64,000 nt of DNA from NCBI GenBank assembly GCA_030153045.1, contig JASLID010000091.1, forward strand, positions 24,254 to 88,253. The letters are read 5' to 3'. The translations under genes and the position numbers were made by a program. The notes beneath the pieces were generated by a model. That model did not search any database and was not told where the DNA came from. It saw nothing but the letters and a program-made list of their open reading frames with translations. Numbering within the stretch: the first letter of the stretch is position 1; each line of letters opens with the position of its first letter. Source of the stretch: Flavobacterium sp. Lineage in GTDB: Bacteria; Bacteroidota; Bacteroidia; Flavobacteriales; Flavobacteriaceae. Shown one piece after another: positions 54,184 to 63,791 of the stretch.

Positions 54184-56627
54184 TGAGCATTTTACTCAAA
54201 GACATTATCACAAGTATTAGTGCTGAAGCTAGTTTGAAAAACGGTTCAGATGTTATTGATAATGTTTCTATAGATAGCCGTTCGTTGCAAAATAATAACA
54301 AAACTTTATTTTTCGCACTGGTTGGACCCAATCACGACGCACATGTTTATATTGAAGACTTAATTTCAATAGGTGTTGTACATTTTGTTGTGAGTTACAT
54401 TCCTGAGAATTTAAAAGATAAAGCTTGCTTTCTTTTAGTTAAAAACACGCTTACTGCTTTACAAGAGTTTGCGGGGTATTACCGTAGTTTATTCGATTTT
54501 CCTGTAATAGGAATGACAGGTAGTAACGGAAAAACTATTGTAAAAGAATGGCTGAATTTTCTATTAAGTCCAGATTATAATATCATTCGAAGCCCTAAGA
54601 GTTACAATTCACAAGTTGGTGTTCCTTTATCGGTTATTGGGATTAACGAGAATCATAACTTAGGCATTTTTGAAGCCGGAATTTCTACGAAAGAAGAAAT
54701 GCAGCATCTTCAAAAAATAATAAAACCAACCATTGGTATTTTGACCAACATTGGTTCAGCACACGACGAAGGCTTTGCTGATATTTCTCAAAAAATAAAA
54801 GAAAAACTCAAGTTGTTTTCAGATGTAGAAATTCTAATTCTGAATAAAAACAAAACGATTGAAGCTTTTTTAAACCCAGAAATTAAAACATTCACTTGGA
54901 GTAGTCAAGATCGAACCGCCGATGTTTTTCTTCAAAAAAATACATTTAATGATCATTCCATTTTAAATATTACTTCTAAAGATCATTGTTTCAAAATTAG
55001 AATTCCGTTTACAGACGAAGCTTCGTTAGAAAACAGTATGCATTGTATTTTGACCATGTTGTATTTAAAATATAGTATTGAAATTATTGAAAGCCGAGTA
55101 AGTCATCTCTTTCCGGTCGAAATGCGTTTAAAGGTTAAAAACGGAATTAACAATTGTACTTTGATTGATGATAGTTATAGTTCCGATTTTCAATCACTCA
55201 AAATTGCCTTAGATTTTCTTGACAATCAAAAGCAACATAAAAAGCGAACACTTATTTTATCTGATATTTTCCAGTCTGGATTGTCAAACGATGAACTGTA
55301 CTCGCGTATATCACAACTCATCATCTCTAATAAAATTAATAGAGTGATTTGTATTGGCGAAACGATTTCAACCTTCAAAAATAAATTTCTTAATGCGGTG
55401 TCATTTGCAACTACAGCTGATTTTATAAATGCATTTGACACTATCGATTTTGCAAATGAAACCATTCTGATAAAAGGATCAAGACAATTCGAATTCGAAA
55501 AAATTGTATCATTATTAGAAGAGAAAACACACGAAACAATTTTAGAAATCAACTTGAATGCTATCAGTCATAATTTAAATTTCTACAAAGCAAAACTCAA
55601 TCCTAAAACCAAATTAATGGTGATGGTGAAAGCTTTTGGCTATGGAAGTGGCTCTTTTGAAATTGCTAAACTTTTAGCACATCATAAGGTAGATTATTTA
55701 GGTGTGGCTTTCGCCGATGAAGGGATTGAATTAAAAAGAGCAGGAATCGATTTACCAATTCTGGTGATGAATCCTGAAATGACTAGTTTTCAATCGATTA
55801 TTCAATACAATTTAGAACCTGAAATCTATAGCATTCGCGGATTGAAAGCTTTCTTAAAAATTGCCGAACAAAAGGAATTAACGAATTATCCCATTCATAT
55901 AAAGTTAAATACAGGAATGAACCGATTGGGTTTTGATACTGAAAATTTACCTGAATTGGTTTCTGTTTTAAAAAAGAACACTTCGGTTCAAATTAAAAGT
56001 ATTTTATCACATTTGGCCTCAAGTGATGTGCCTTCGCATAAAGAGTTTACATTAAAACAAATTAGCGATTTTGCTAAGGATTCTACTTTTGTCATGCGTG
56101 AGCTTAATATTAAACCAATTAGACATATTTGCAATACTTCAGGGATTAGTAATTATCCTGAGGCACAATTCGATATGGTGCGATTGGGTATTGGGTTATA
56201 TGGTGTTTCAAATGATGAAAATGAGACAGCTAAGCTCGAAAATGTAGGAACCTTGAAATCGGTTATTTCTCAAATACGAACCATTGAAACCGGAGAAGGT
56301 GTAGGATATGTTAGAAGATTTGTGGCCAATGAAGAAACTAAAGTAGCTACGATTCCTGTAGGGTATGCCGATGGTATTTCACGTAGTTGGGGCAATGGAG
56401 TAGGTTATGTCATGATAAACAATCAGAAAGCGCCTATTTTAGGCGGAATTTGTATGGACATGCTCATGGTTGATGTCACTCATATTAATTGTTTTGAAGG
56501 AAATGAGGTCATTATTTTTGGTAAAGATCCTTCCGTTACTACCATTGCTAAAGCGATAAACACTATTCCTTATGAAATTTTAACCAGTATATCCAGTAGG
56601 GTTAAAAGAGTTTTTTACCGAGAATAA
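54183..56627 (+). CDS. Bifunctional UDP-MurNAc-tripeptide:D-Ala-D-Ala ligase / alanine racemase
   Basis: A fusion of MurF (about 1-455) and Alr (about 456-814), 814 residues in all. The MurF part adds D-Ala-D-Ala to the UDP-MurNAc-tripeptide and carries the ATP loop GMTGSNGKT at about 110-118. The Alr part makes D-alanine and carries the PLP lysine Lys483 in VKAFGYGSG, LNTGMNRLGF, RLGIGLYG and GGICMDMLMVDVT. Making substrate and ligase in one chain is a known arrangement in Bacteroidota. It is coupled to tdk by a one-base overlap; mscL follows after 76 nt. No frameshift is seen, so the fusion is genuine. Confidence 0.95.
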   Translation: MSILLKDIITSISAEASLKNGSDVIDNVSIDSRSLQNNNKTLFFALVGPNHDAHVYIEDLISIGVVHFVVSYIPENLKDKACFLLVKNTLTALQEFAGYYRSLFDFPVIGMTGSNGKTIVKEWLNFLLSPDYNIIRSPKSYNSQVGVPLSVIGINENHNLGIFEAGISTKEEMQHLQKIIKPTIGILTNIGSAHDEGFADISQKIKEKLKLFSDVEILILNKNKTIEAFLNPEIKTFTWSSQDRTADVFLQKNTFNDHSILNITSKDHCFKIRIPFTDEASLENSMHCILTMLYLKYSIEIIESRVSHLFPVEMRLKVKNGINNCTLIDDSYSSDFQSLKIALDFLDNQKQHKKRTLILSDIFQSGLSNDELYSRISQLIISNKINRVICIGETISTFKNKFLNAVSFATTADFINAFDTIDFANETILIKGSRQFEFEKIVSLLEEKTHETILEINLNAISHNLNFYKAKLNPKTKLMVMVKAFGYGSGSFEIAKLLAHHKVDYLGVAFADEGIELKRAGIDLPILVMNPEMTSFQSIIQYNLEPEIYSIRGLKAFLKIAEQKELTNYPIHIKLNTGMNRLGFDTENLPELVSVLKKNTSVQIKSILSHLASSDVPSHKEFTLKQISDFAKDSTFVMRELNIKPIRHICNTSGISNYPEAQFDMVRLGIGLYGVSNDENETAKLENVGTLKSVISQIRTIETGEGVGYVRRFVANEETKVATIPVGYADGISRSWGNGVGYVMINNQKAPILGGICMDMLMVDVTHINCFEGNEVIIFGKDPSVTTIAKAINTIPYEILTSISSRVKRVFYRE

Positions 56628-56703
56628 AATTTCAGCAATTATTCAGATAAAATGTTAAATTAGCTATTCAATTTAAAATAACGAACCAAAAAATCAATTA
56701 ATT

Positions 56704-57078
56704 ATGGGAATGATTTCAGAATTTAAAGAGTTTATAGCTAAAGGCAATGTAATGGACTTAGCTGTCGGAGTTATCATCGGGGCGGCTTTTAGTGCAATTG
56801 TATCATCATTAGTATCAGATGTAATTACACCAGCATTATTAAACCCTGCATTAAAAGCTGCTCAAGTAGAAGATTTAGCTGGGTTAAAAACGGATGGTGG
56901 TATATTGTATGGTAAGTTTTTAGCAGCTATTATCAGCTTTTTAGTTATTGCTTTTGTGATTTTTTTAATTGTAAAAAGTCTTAATTCGATGAAAAAGAAA
57001 GAAGAAGCTCCAGCTACACCAGCAGGACCAACTCAAGAAGAATTGTTGACTCAAATTAGAGATTTATTGAAAAAATAA
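56704..57078 (+). CDS. mscL: Large-conductance mechanosensitive channel MscL
   Basis: A homopentameric inner-membrane channel that releases solutes on hypo-osmotic shock. The 124 residues are slightly shorter than the E. coli 136. The N-terminal FKEFIAKGNVMDLAVGVIIGAAFSAIVSSLVSD is the classical S1 helix and pore-lining TM1 (the gate region is GVIIGAAF). TM2 is at about 75-97 (FLAAIISFLVIAFVIFLIVK), followed by a charged linker and an amphipathic C-terminal bundle helix (EELLTQIRDLLKK). The periplasmic loop is short, which explains the length. A bidirectional terminator follows. Confidence 0.97.
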   Translation: MGMISEFKEFIAKGNVMDLAVGVIIGAAFSAIVSSLVSDVITPALLNPALKAAQVEDLAGLKTDGGILYGKFLAAIISFLVIAFVIFLIVKSLNSMKKKEEAPATPAGPTQEELLTQIRDLLKK

Positions 57079-57097
57079 TTGTCTACATAATATAAAC

Positions 57098-57129
57098 AAA
57101 AAGGAGGATTATTACAATCCTCCTTTTTT
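57098..57129. terminator. Bidirectional terminator between mscL and metallophosphoesterase 1
   Basis: AAAAAGGAGGATT and AATCCTCCTTTTT form a perfect 13-bp stem around a 5-nt loop. Runs of A on one side and T on the other make it active on both strands, closing two convergent genes. Confidence 0.9.
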
Positions 57130-57158
57130 ATGCTTTAATCTTAAATAATCTATTGACT

Positions 57159-59123
57159 TTATTCGCGAATCATTATTGATCTGTCTTTTTGACCATCTAT
57201 TTGAATTTCAAAAACATAAATTCCTGCTTTTAATGTAGATGTGTTATATTCATACGTGAATTCAGCATCTGATTTTATAGCATTTTCCTGAGCCATAAGT
57301 TGGTCTTTCAAATCATAAATACTAATGATTGCTTTGCCTGTATTTGGAGAGTTGTATTTGACTTTAACAACATCTTTAACAGGATTAGGATAAATGGTTA
57401 TTGGATAAAAAATGTCTTTTTTAGCATCTGTTGCCATTTTACTGCTCGCTTTATTGATGCAAAAATTGTCAATAACCACATTGGTGTCGTCGTAAACAGT
57501 TCCGCATAATGAAGTTCCGGTAACATCAAATTTTACAAAATGGTAATCTTTTTTAAATGTTTGAAGTAAACTGGATGTTCCGGCATCGTATAAAGGAGCA
57601 CCTGCACCACCACAAACCACTTGACATCTGCCTTCTGTTGGTCCGCTTCCGTAAGTAGCCACTGCGTTTGTAGTACTTACATTTCTGTTAATAGGCTTAA
57701 ATCTTTCGTATAAGTGGTCATGTCCTGTAAGTATTAAATCTACTCCATAATCATCGAAAGCTTTAAACCAAGTGTTCCAATAGCTATTCATTTCACCTGC
57801 GTGTGGACCTACAGTATAGAAAGGTTTGTGAAATGAAATAATTTTCCATTTTTTGCTGACATTTGCCGCCAAAGTATTTTTTAACCAAGTATATTGTGTG
57901 GTATCACCTGGTGTTTCTGAGTTTAAGCAGATAAAAATAGCATCACCATAATCTACTGAATAATATAATTCTGTTGCTGGTGTATTGTTTTTTGGTAATT
58001 CAAAAATATTCTGATAATAAGTGGCTGAAGCTACGTCATGATTTCCCTGTGCATGGAAAATTAAGGTTTTGTCAATTAAATTTTTGCCATAATCAAACCA
58101 GTTGTCCCATTGGGTACTACTACTTCCAGTATCAACAATATCTCCGTTGAATAGAATGAAATCAGGAGTCTTAGTGTTTGCTAAGTTTGCAATGGTCTGC
58201 CAAACTGTTAAATTCGAACGGCTGTCTCCAATAGCTAAAAATGAGAAATCTGTAGTTGTCAATGGAGGAGATGTTTGATATGTTTTTTGTCCTGTCCATA
58301 CACTATTTTGAGAATCATACAATTCATAATATATGGTTGTACCTGCAGTTACAGTAGGGAAAGTGTAATTAAAGTACTTATCTGCATAACCAGCTCTCGA
58401 AACACCATTAAAAGTTCCCTTTTCATAAGTATTTGTATATCCCCATTTAATTTTATCAGCAGTTCCAGTATTTCTCCAGGTAATCGTTAATCCTTCCAGT
58501 GGGTTTTTTGTAGAACCCCAATGAATATGTTTTTGTGACGTTACAACTGGAGCTGTTATATTTCCAATTAATTCAAGGTCGAAACTGATATCAGAGCTGT
58601 TTCTTGCATTTTGATGAATTTCTACCGCAATTGTATTACTTCCTGTTACAAATGTTCCAGAAGGAAGTGTTGTTGTTTGAAAACTGGCACCATCATCGCT
58701 CGCTAATGAGGCTAAAGTAGTTGAAGAAGCATTTGCGACTAAATTATTTCGATATACTTCTGTACCATTAACATACACTGCAACTCCATCGTCTCTTTTA
58801 ACCTTTAAAGTATAATTGACAAACAAACTTGCATCGGCAATCGAAAAAGTTTTCCTAAAATAAGTGGTAATGTATTTACTTGATGAGCTAGAACCATAGC
58901 TGACAACAGTGGCTTCGTCACCGTCACCATACCCCAATTGGGCATTCCCTTGTGACCATCCTGTTTCATTAATAGTCGTTGCTCTCCAAGCTGTTCCTTG
59001 GTTTGAACCGTTTGCTAAATACTTCCACGATGAACCTGTGGCCACCAAGGTACTTTGAGCATTACTTGTATTGCTTATGCCAATACAAAACAGCAATAAA
59101 TAAATTAATTTTAAGTCTTTCAT
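57159..59123 (-). CDS. Secreted purple-acid-phosphatase-like metallophosphoesterase 1 with T9SS type A sorting domain
   Basis: A 654-residue exported enzyme. A signal peptide (MKDLKLIYLLLFCIGISNTSNAQ) is followed by a galactose-binding-like beta domain (about 25-190, SSWKYLANGSNQGTAW...VKRDDGVAVYVNGTEVYRN) and a Fn3-like purple acid phosphatase N-domain. The calcineurin-like phosphatase domain spans about 290-530, with metal ligands in IGDSRSN, FNGDIVDTG, QGNHDVA, SFHKPFY and TGHDHLYERF. A type A sorting domain begins YPITIYPNPVKD. Such enzymes hydrolyse phosphomonoesters or diesters outside the cell; the substrate is unknown. It is paralogous along its full length to the gene at 59678, so a tandem duplication is likely. 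Confidence 0.9.
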   Translation of the reverse strand: MKDLKLIYLLLFCIGISNTSNAQSTLVATGSSWKYLANGSNQGTAWRATTINETGWSQGNAQLGYGDGDEATVVSYGSSSSSKYITTYFRKTFSIADASLFVNYTLKVKRDDGVAVYVNGTEVYRNNLVANASSTTLASLASDDGASFQTTTLPSGTFVTGSNTIAVEIHQNARNSSDISFDLELIGNITAPVVTSQKHIHWGSTKNPLEGLTITWRNTGTADKIKWGYTNTYEKGTFNGVSRAGYADKYFNYTFPTVTAGTTIYYELYDSQNSVWTGQKTYQTSPPLTTTDFSFLAIGDSRSNLTVWQTIANLANTKTPDFILFNGDIVDTGSSSTQWDNWFDYGKNLIDKTLIFHAQGNHDVASATYYQNIFELPKNNTPATELYYSVDYGDAIFICLNSETPGDTTQYTWLKNTLAANVSKKWKIISFHKPFYTVGPHAGEMNSYWNTWFKAFDDYGVDLILTGHDHLYERFKPINRNVSTTNAVATYGSGPTEGRCQVVCGGAGAPLYDAGTSSLLQTFKKDYHFVKFDVTGTSLCGTVYDDTNVVIDNFCINKASSKMATDAKKDIFYPITIYPNPVKDVVKVKYNSPNTGKAIISIYDLKDQLMAQENAIKSDAEFTYEYNTSTLKAGIYVFEIQIDGQKDRSIMIRE

Positions 59124-59286
59124 TTTAATATTATTATAAGAATTAGATTACAAATATTAAGATTTTTATGGAGCTTTTGATTTTTATATTGTTATATTTT
59201 GTTGTTAATGAATTATATAATCATTAAAATTGTTAAATTAATTCGTGATTGTCCAAAAATAAGAGGACCTAAGCCTTCTTATTTTA

Positions 59287-59670
59287 TTATTCTCTAACTC
59301 TTAACCAACTTTTGAAATTGGTTGGCATACCTAGAATTATAAGTAATGCTAAAGGTAGGCACCAGTTGGCTGATCTTTCCACGAATTCGATAAATGCCTC
59401 TCCAGATATTGGTCGGCTTAAAGCTGTCATAAACGCCCATAAAATAGCCCATCCAACTACTGCACGAATTGGGTAGAATAAAACCATAAAAGCAACGATT
59501 ATATCTGCTATTCCAATATAAGGCATTAAAGTAATGGCTTGACTTTCACTAAATCCAAAACAGGTAAGTAGTGGAATCCATTTTTGATTGATGCCAAGTG
59601 CTACAATTCCATGTCCTATGAACGTTCCGAAAACACCAACTCTAACGCATTTTTCTAATATGTTATTCAT
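59287..59670 (-). CDS. DoxX-like four-helix membrane protein
   Basis: A 127-residue inner-membrane protein starting at ATG 59670 (MNNILEKCVRVGVFGTFIGHG). A longer frame to 59736 would overlap the upstream gene and add a non-family N-terminus. It has four hydrophobic segments with GHGIVALG, LMPYIGIADIIVAFMVLF, RAVVGWAILWAFMTALSRP and CLPLALLIILGMP, the pattern of DoxX-like proteins. The role is not established. It begins 7 nt after the stop of metallophosphoesterase 2, so it is cotranscribed with it, but no functional link is known. No copy follows metallophosphoesterase 1. Confidence 0.65.
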   Translation of the reverse strand: MNNILEKCVRVGVFGTFIGHGIVALGINQKWIPLLTCFGFSESQAITLMPYIGIADIIVAFMVLFYPIRAVVGWAILWAFMTALSRPISGEAFIEFVERSANWCLPLALLIILGMPTNFKSWLRVRE

Positions 59671-59677
59671 CTTATAG

Positions 59678-61666
59678 TTATTCACGAATAAATATTGAAC
59701 TGTCTTTTTGACCATCCATTTGAATTTCAAAAACATACACTCCTGATTTTAAAGCTGAAGCGTTATATTTATAGGTGAATTCATTATTTGATTTGATGGC
59801 CTTTTCTGATGCGATACGAATTCCTTTTATATCATAGATATTTATCGTTACATCACCTGTGTTTGGAGAAGAATATTCGACTTTAAATGCATCTTTCACA
59901 GGGTTTGGAGACACTTTTATTGGATAGAAAATATCGTTTTTAGAATCGATACCTAAACTTGTTTTATTAATACAAACATTGTCAATAATAACATTTGAAT
60001 CATCATAAGTGGTTAAACAAAGAGAAGTATTAGTCACATCAAACATTACAAAATGATAGTCTTTTTTAAATGTTTGAAGTAAACTAGATGATCCGGCATC
60101 ATATAGAGGAGCTCCTGCACCTCCACAAACTACTTGACATCTTCCATCTGTTGGACCGCTTCCATATGTTGCCACGGCATTTGTGGTGCTTACATTTCTA
60201 TTGATAGGTTTAAATCTTTCGTATAAATGATCATGACCAGTTAGTATTAAATCTACACCATAATCATCAAAGTCTTTAAACCATGTATTCCAATAGCTAT
60301 TCATTTCACCAGCATGTGGACCTACAGTATAGAAAGGTTTATGAAAAGAAACTACTTTCCATTTTTTGTTAACATTAGCAGCTAAAGTATTTGTTAACCA
60401 TGTTCTTTGAGCAGCATCGCCAGGAGTTTCTGAGTTTAAGCATATAAAGATAGTTTCTCCATAATCAACTGAATAATACAATTCAGTTTGAGGTGTATTG
60501 TTTTTTGGCAAATCAAAAATATTCTGATAATATGAAGCTGAAGCCACATCATGATTACCTTGAGCGTGTAGGATTAATTTATTAGCAATCAAATTAGTCC
60601 CGTTATCAAACCAAGCGTCCCATTGTGAGGCAGAACTTCCTGTATCAACAATATCTCCATTAAAAACTACAAATGCAGGATTCTTTCCATTTGCTAAGTT
60701 TGAAATGGTATTCCAAACCCCTACGTTTGTTCGACTATCGCCAATTGCAGCAAAAGAAAAAGTATTGGTGTTTAAAGCAGGTGAAGTTGTATACGTTTTT
60801 TGAGCTGTCCATGTGCTAGATACTGAATCATATAATGAGTAGTATATAGTTGTATTTGGTGTTAATACTTCAGGAAACGTAAAGCTAAAAAATTTGTTAG
60901 TAGCTGCTGCATAACCAGCTCTGGAAGCTACGTTAGTAGTTCCTTTTTCATAAGCGGTGGTGTATCCCCATTTTATCTGATCGGTTGTCGCCGATGTAGA
61001 ATTTGTCCATGAAATAGTCAATCCTTCAAGCGGGTTTTTTGTGGTTCCCCAACGAATGTGTTTTTGAGCAGTAGGAACAGGTGGAGCAGTTATATTTCCA
61101 ATAAGTTCAAGATCAAAACTAATATCTGAGCTGTTTGCGGCATTTTGATGGATTTCTACAGCAATGGTATTGCTTCCTGTAACGAATGTCCCAGCAGGAA
61201 GTGATGATGTTTGAAAAGTGCCTCCATCATCACTCGCTAACGTCGCTAAAGTTGTCGAAGAGGCATTTGCAGCTAAATTATTTCGGTATACTTCGGTGCC
61301 ATTAACAAATACTGCAACACCATCGTCTCTTTTTACATTTAGAGTATAATTAATAAATTGACTTGCATCAGCAACCGAAAAGGTTTTTCTGAAATAAGTG
61401 GTAATATATTTATTTGATGAGTTAGAACCGTAACTTACAACTGTTGCTTCATCACCATCGCCATAACCTAATTGTGCATTCCCTTGAAGCCAACCTGTCT
61501 CATCTATTGTTGTTGCTCTCCAAGCGGTTCCCTGATTAGATCCATTGTCAAGATATTTCCATGAAGAATTTGTTGGGATTAGGGTGGTAGTTTGTGCGTT
61601 TACATTATTAATAATAAATATAAATATTAGTAAAGAAAAAAGATAAAATTGTTTGTTGTGTTTCAT
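59678..61666 (-). CDS. Secreted purple-acid-phosphatase-like metallophosphoesterase 2 with T9SS type A sorting domain
   Basis: A 662-residue paralogue of the enzyme at 57159 with identical architecture. Its signal peptide is MKHNKQFYLFSLLIFIFIINNVNAQ, followed by a galactose-binding-like domain (about 27-195), a Fn3-like N-domain, and a calcineurin-like domain with IGDSRTN, FNGDIVDTG, QGNHDVA, SFHKPFY and TGHDHLYERF. The type A sorting domain begins YPIKVSPNPVKD. All predicted metal ligands are kept, so both copies are probably active. Differences cluster in the Fn3-like domain and in the C-terminal domain, where YPNP has become SPNP. It is cotranscribed with the DoxX-like gene downstream. 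Confidence 0.9.
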   Translation of the reverse strand: MKHNKQFYLFSLLIFIFIINNVNAQTTTLIPTNSSWKYLDNGSNQGTAWRATTIDETGWLQGNAQLGYGDGDEATVVSYGSNSSNKYITTYFRKTFSVADASQFINYTLNVKRDDGVAVFVNGTEVYRNNLAANASSTTLATLASDDGGTFQTSSLPAGTFVTGSNTIAVEIHQNAANSSDISFDLELIGNITAPPVPTAQKHIRWGTTKNPLEGLTISWTNSTSATTDQIKWGYTTAYEKGTTNVASRAGYAAATNKFFSFTFPEVLTPNTTIYYSLYDSVSSTWTAQKTYTTSPALNTNTFSFAAIGDSRTNVGVWNTISNLANGKNPAFVVFNGDIVDTGSSASQWDAWFDNGTNLIANKLILHAQGNHDVASASYYQNIFDLPKNNTPQTELYYSVDYGETIFICLNSETPGDAAQRTWLTNTLAANVNKKWKVVSFHKPFYTVGPHAGEMNSYWNTWFKDFDDYGVDLILTGHDHLYERFKPINRNVSTTNAVATYGSGPTDGRCQVVCGGAGAPLYDAGSSSLLQTFKKDYHFVMFDVTNTSLCLTTYDDSNVIIDNVCINKTSLGIDSKNDIFYPIKVSPNPVKDAFKVEYSSPNTGDVTINIYDIKGIRIASEKAIKSNNEFTYKYNASALKSGVYVFEIQMDGQKDSSIFIRE

Positions 61667-61692
61667 AATGAAGTAGTTTTAAAATAGTTGTG

Positions 61693-61700
61693 CAAAAATA
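61693..61700 (-). promoter_or_regulatory. -7 box for metallophosphoesterase 2
   Basis: The minus strand reads TATTTTTG (TAnnTTTG), 26 nt before the ATG at 61666. No clear -33 element. The rest of the gap 61667-61974 is AT-rich and holds only the TATTCGAATA palindrome at 61903-61912. Confidence 0.4.
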
Positions 61701-61974
61701 TGTAGATTTTTTAATGACCTTATTAATCAATTGTAAACATATTGATAAGAAAAAGATGGTGAAAAAGAAAAAAATATTGATTTATGGAATTCTAAATAAA
61801 TGTTTTTGGTTTATTTATTCGTTTGTGTTCCAATTATTTTCGAATAGTAGTGTGCATAAACCCTTTTATTTTGTAAGAATTTTTTGTATTTAATTATCTT
61901 GATATTCGAATAAAATAAATTTCACTTTTGTAATTCTAAGGGTAAAAAGAGATGATTTAATAACTACAATTTAA

Positions 61975-63513
61975 TTAAAGGATAATCTTATTTTTTGATA
62001 TTATGATTTTTGCAAAATCTTTTTGGTATATTTTGCTCTCAATCCACGATTGTAAATCTAAAAAGTCAAATGTAATTTGTCCATAGGGATCTTCAGAAAA
62101 CAAAACTAAATCGGAATGAAATTGTGTGAACAACTCTATTAACTGGTTTTCATCAGAAATAAGGTGTGATTTTGAAAAAAAGGTTAACACATTTTTTTCA
62201 AACCAGTGTAGTTTTTCTCTAGTTGAAAAATAATAATGACTCGATTTTATCAGGTGTTCAATTAATAATGTGTTTTTAGTTTCAAAATGAATAATAAGAT
62301 GCAATATGCGTGCAAAGCAAAGTATGTCTTTTCTTAAATCGGTAGTGGTGTCATTAAGTATTGGATTCACCCATTTTAAAGCATTTTTATAATCTTTAAT
62401 TCCGAAGTAAGCATAGGAAATATGATAATAAATACTAATCATTTTGGATTTATGAATGATGTTTTTGTATTGCTCTATTCCAACTTCAATATCATCAATC
62501 AATGCAACTGCTTTTTCAAAATGCCCGGTTTGAGTATAAATAGATAGTAAATTACCGTGATATCGATAAAATTGTTTTCCTTTCTCTAAGAATGATTTTA
62601 ATTGAAAATTTTTTATTTTTTCTAGAGTTAATAATGCTTCGTCATATTTTTTCATTCGTACACAAATTTCACAAAAATTAGAAAGTGTTTTCATTTGTTT
62701 GGAATAATCAAAAAAAGGGGTGTTGTTAGAGAGTTCAGTATGAAATGCTTCTTTATAATATGCATAAGCTTGTGCATGTTCTCCAATTATAAAATGATAT
62801 GTATGTTTAATGAAAAAATAGATGGTTTTTGCATCATTTGTTAGTGCCATATTTTCGTTTGTCATCAACGGATCTTTGATGATAGAATCGAATTTAGCCA
62901 GTTCGGTTGCACTTCGGATAGACTCTCCTTCTTTTCTTATTAAGGCAAGGAATTTAACATGGATTTCATAGTATTCGTAAAGGTTTTGTAATTTTTTCAA
63001 GGCTAATTTTGAATCCGAAATAGCGTGTAATAAATTTGATTCCAGCATTTTGGAATTCGTTGAGTGCTGTAATGACAGCGAAATGTAATGCTTCGATATT
63101 TTTATTGTTTGTGTAAGCATATCACGTTCTAAAGCCAGCTTTCTTGATTTTGCAATTATTTTTTCACTTTGATTGAAAAGACCTTTTTGATACAAAATTT
63201 CAGAATAATGTAAAAGTTCCTCTACCACAGTATCATTGTTGGATTTAGAATGATAACGACGCAGTGTTTTTAAAATAAGATTGTATAAATAATTTTTTTC
63301 AGAAGAAAGGTGCTTGATGAACTTCTGATCGTGGAATTTAGAGATAATTTCTTCTTCGTTATATTCTTTTTGTCTTTCAATAACATCAAACAACTTTATA
63401 TAGTTATTTTTTTGTTGTAGTTCTTGTCCTTTTGATGTGGTAACTTTGAAGTATCTTTTTTCTGTTTTGGTTAATGATTTTATTAATAAAAAAAGGTCGT
63501 TGGAAGTTTTCAT
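61975..63513 (-). CDS. Large helical TPR-like protein, unknown function
   Basis: A 512-residue protein without signal peptide or membrane span, therefore cytoplasmic. It starts MKTSNDLFLLIKSLTKTEKRYFKV and is almost wholly alpha-helical with degenerate TPR-like pairs (ALLTLEKIKNFQLKSF, FEKAVALIDDIEVGI, YKNALKWVNPILND). The N-terminal segment with SLTKTEKRYFK is one I associate with a Bacteroidota-specific family of unknown role; I cannot name it. No enzyme motif is seen. It is monocistronic, flanked on both sides by the 10-bp palindrome TATTCGAATA (61903-61912 and 63522-63531). It is convergent with nothing and divergent from asd. Confidence 0.8.
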   Translation of the reverse strand: MKTSNDLFLLIKSLTKTEKRYFKVTTSKGQELQQKNNYIKLFDVIERQKEYNEEEIISKFHDQKFIKHLSSEKNYLYNLILKTLRRYHSKSNNDTVVEELLHYSEILYQKGLFNQSEKIIAKSRKLALERDMLTQTIKISKHYISLSLQHSTNSKMLESNLLHAISDSKLALKKLQNLYEYYEIHVKFLALIRKEGESIRSATELAKFDSIIKDPLMTNENMALTNDAKTIYFFIKHTYHFIIGEHAQAYAYYKEAFHTELSNNTPFFDYSKQMKTLSNFCEICVRMKKYDEALLTLEKIKNFQLKSFLEKGKQFYRYHGNLLSIYTQTGHFEKAVALIDDIEVGIEQYKNIIHKSKMISIYYHISYAYFGIKDYKNALKWVNPILNDTTTDLRKDILCFARILHLIIHFETKNTLLIEHLIKSSHYYFSTREKLHWFEKNVLTFFSKSHLISDENQLIELFTQFHSDLVLFSEDPYGQITFDFLDLQSWIESKIYQKDFAKIIISKNKIIL

Positions 63514-63606
63514 TTTTGGAATATTCGAATAGGAAGTGAATGTTGGTTTGGCTAAATAATTTCGAAATTTATTATGGATGCTTTAGTTTAAATTATTGAA
63601 TTTTAG

Positions 63607-63614
63607 TATTTTTG
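63607..63614 (+). promoter_or_regulatory. -7 box of the candidate small RNA
   Basis: TATTTTTG (TAnnTTTG) with TTTA at 63582-63585, a 21-nt spacer. No coding frame follows before the terminator at 63762. Confidence 0.4.
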
Positions 63615-63620
63615 AATATG

Positions 63621-63791
63621 AAAAATAAGAGATCACTCATACCAAATGTATAAAAAAATAGTTATAAGAAGATTGTAAATTAAGTTATTGAATCTTCCTC
63701 GTAGTTATAGAAACCGTTATTTATAAACAGAAAATTCGCCCGCTACACACATATTCTAACTAAACCACACAATTTTGTGTGGTTTTTCTTT
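63621..63791 (+). ncRNA. Candidate small RNA between the TPR-like gene and asd
   Basis: A stretch of about 170 nt lies between a TAnnTTTG promoter and a strong terminator, on the strand opposite the neighbouring TPR-like gene, with no usable reading frame. Inside, GAAGATT (63668-63674) and AATCTTC (63691-63697) form a 7-bp stem with a 16-nt loop. An outer TATAAA/TTTATA pairing (63649 and 63720) could close a rod with an internal bubble, loosely like 6S RNA. I cannot confirm a family. Confidence 0.35.
63762..63791 (+). terminator. Intrinsic terminator upstream of asd
   Basis: AAACCACACA and TGTGTGGTTT pair around a 4-nt loop, followed by a T-rich tail (TTTTTCTTTTTT). No plus-strand gene precedes it, which implies an upstream transcript. 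Confidence 0.75.

Noticed and set aside
54183..56627. MurF-Alr fusion as a sequencing or assembly artefact
   Set aside because: Both halves are full length with intact active sites, and this fusion is known in Bacteroidota.
61690..61893. 67-codon plus-strand frame in the gap upstream of metallophosphoesterase 2
   Set aside because: It is low-complexity Lys/Phe-rich sequence in AT-rich DNA, overlaps the opposing promoter, and has no motif.
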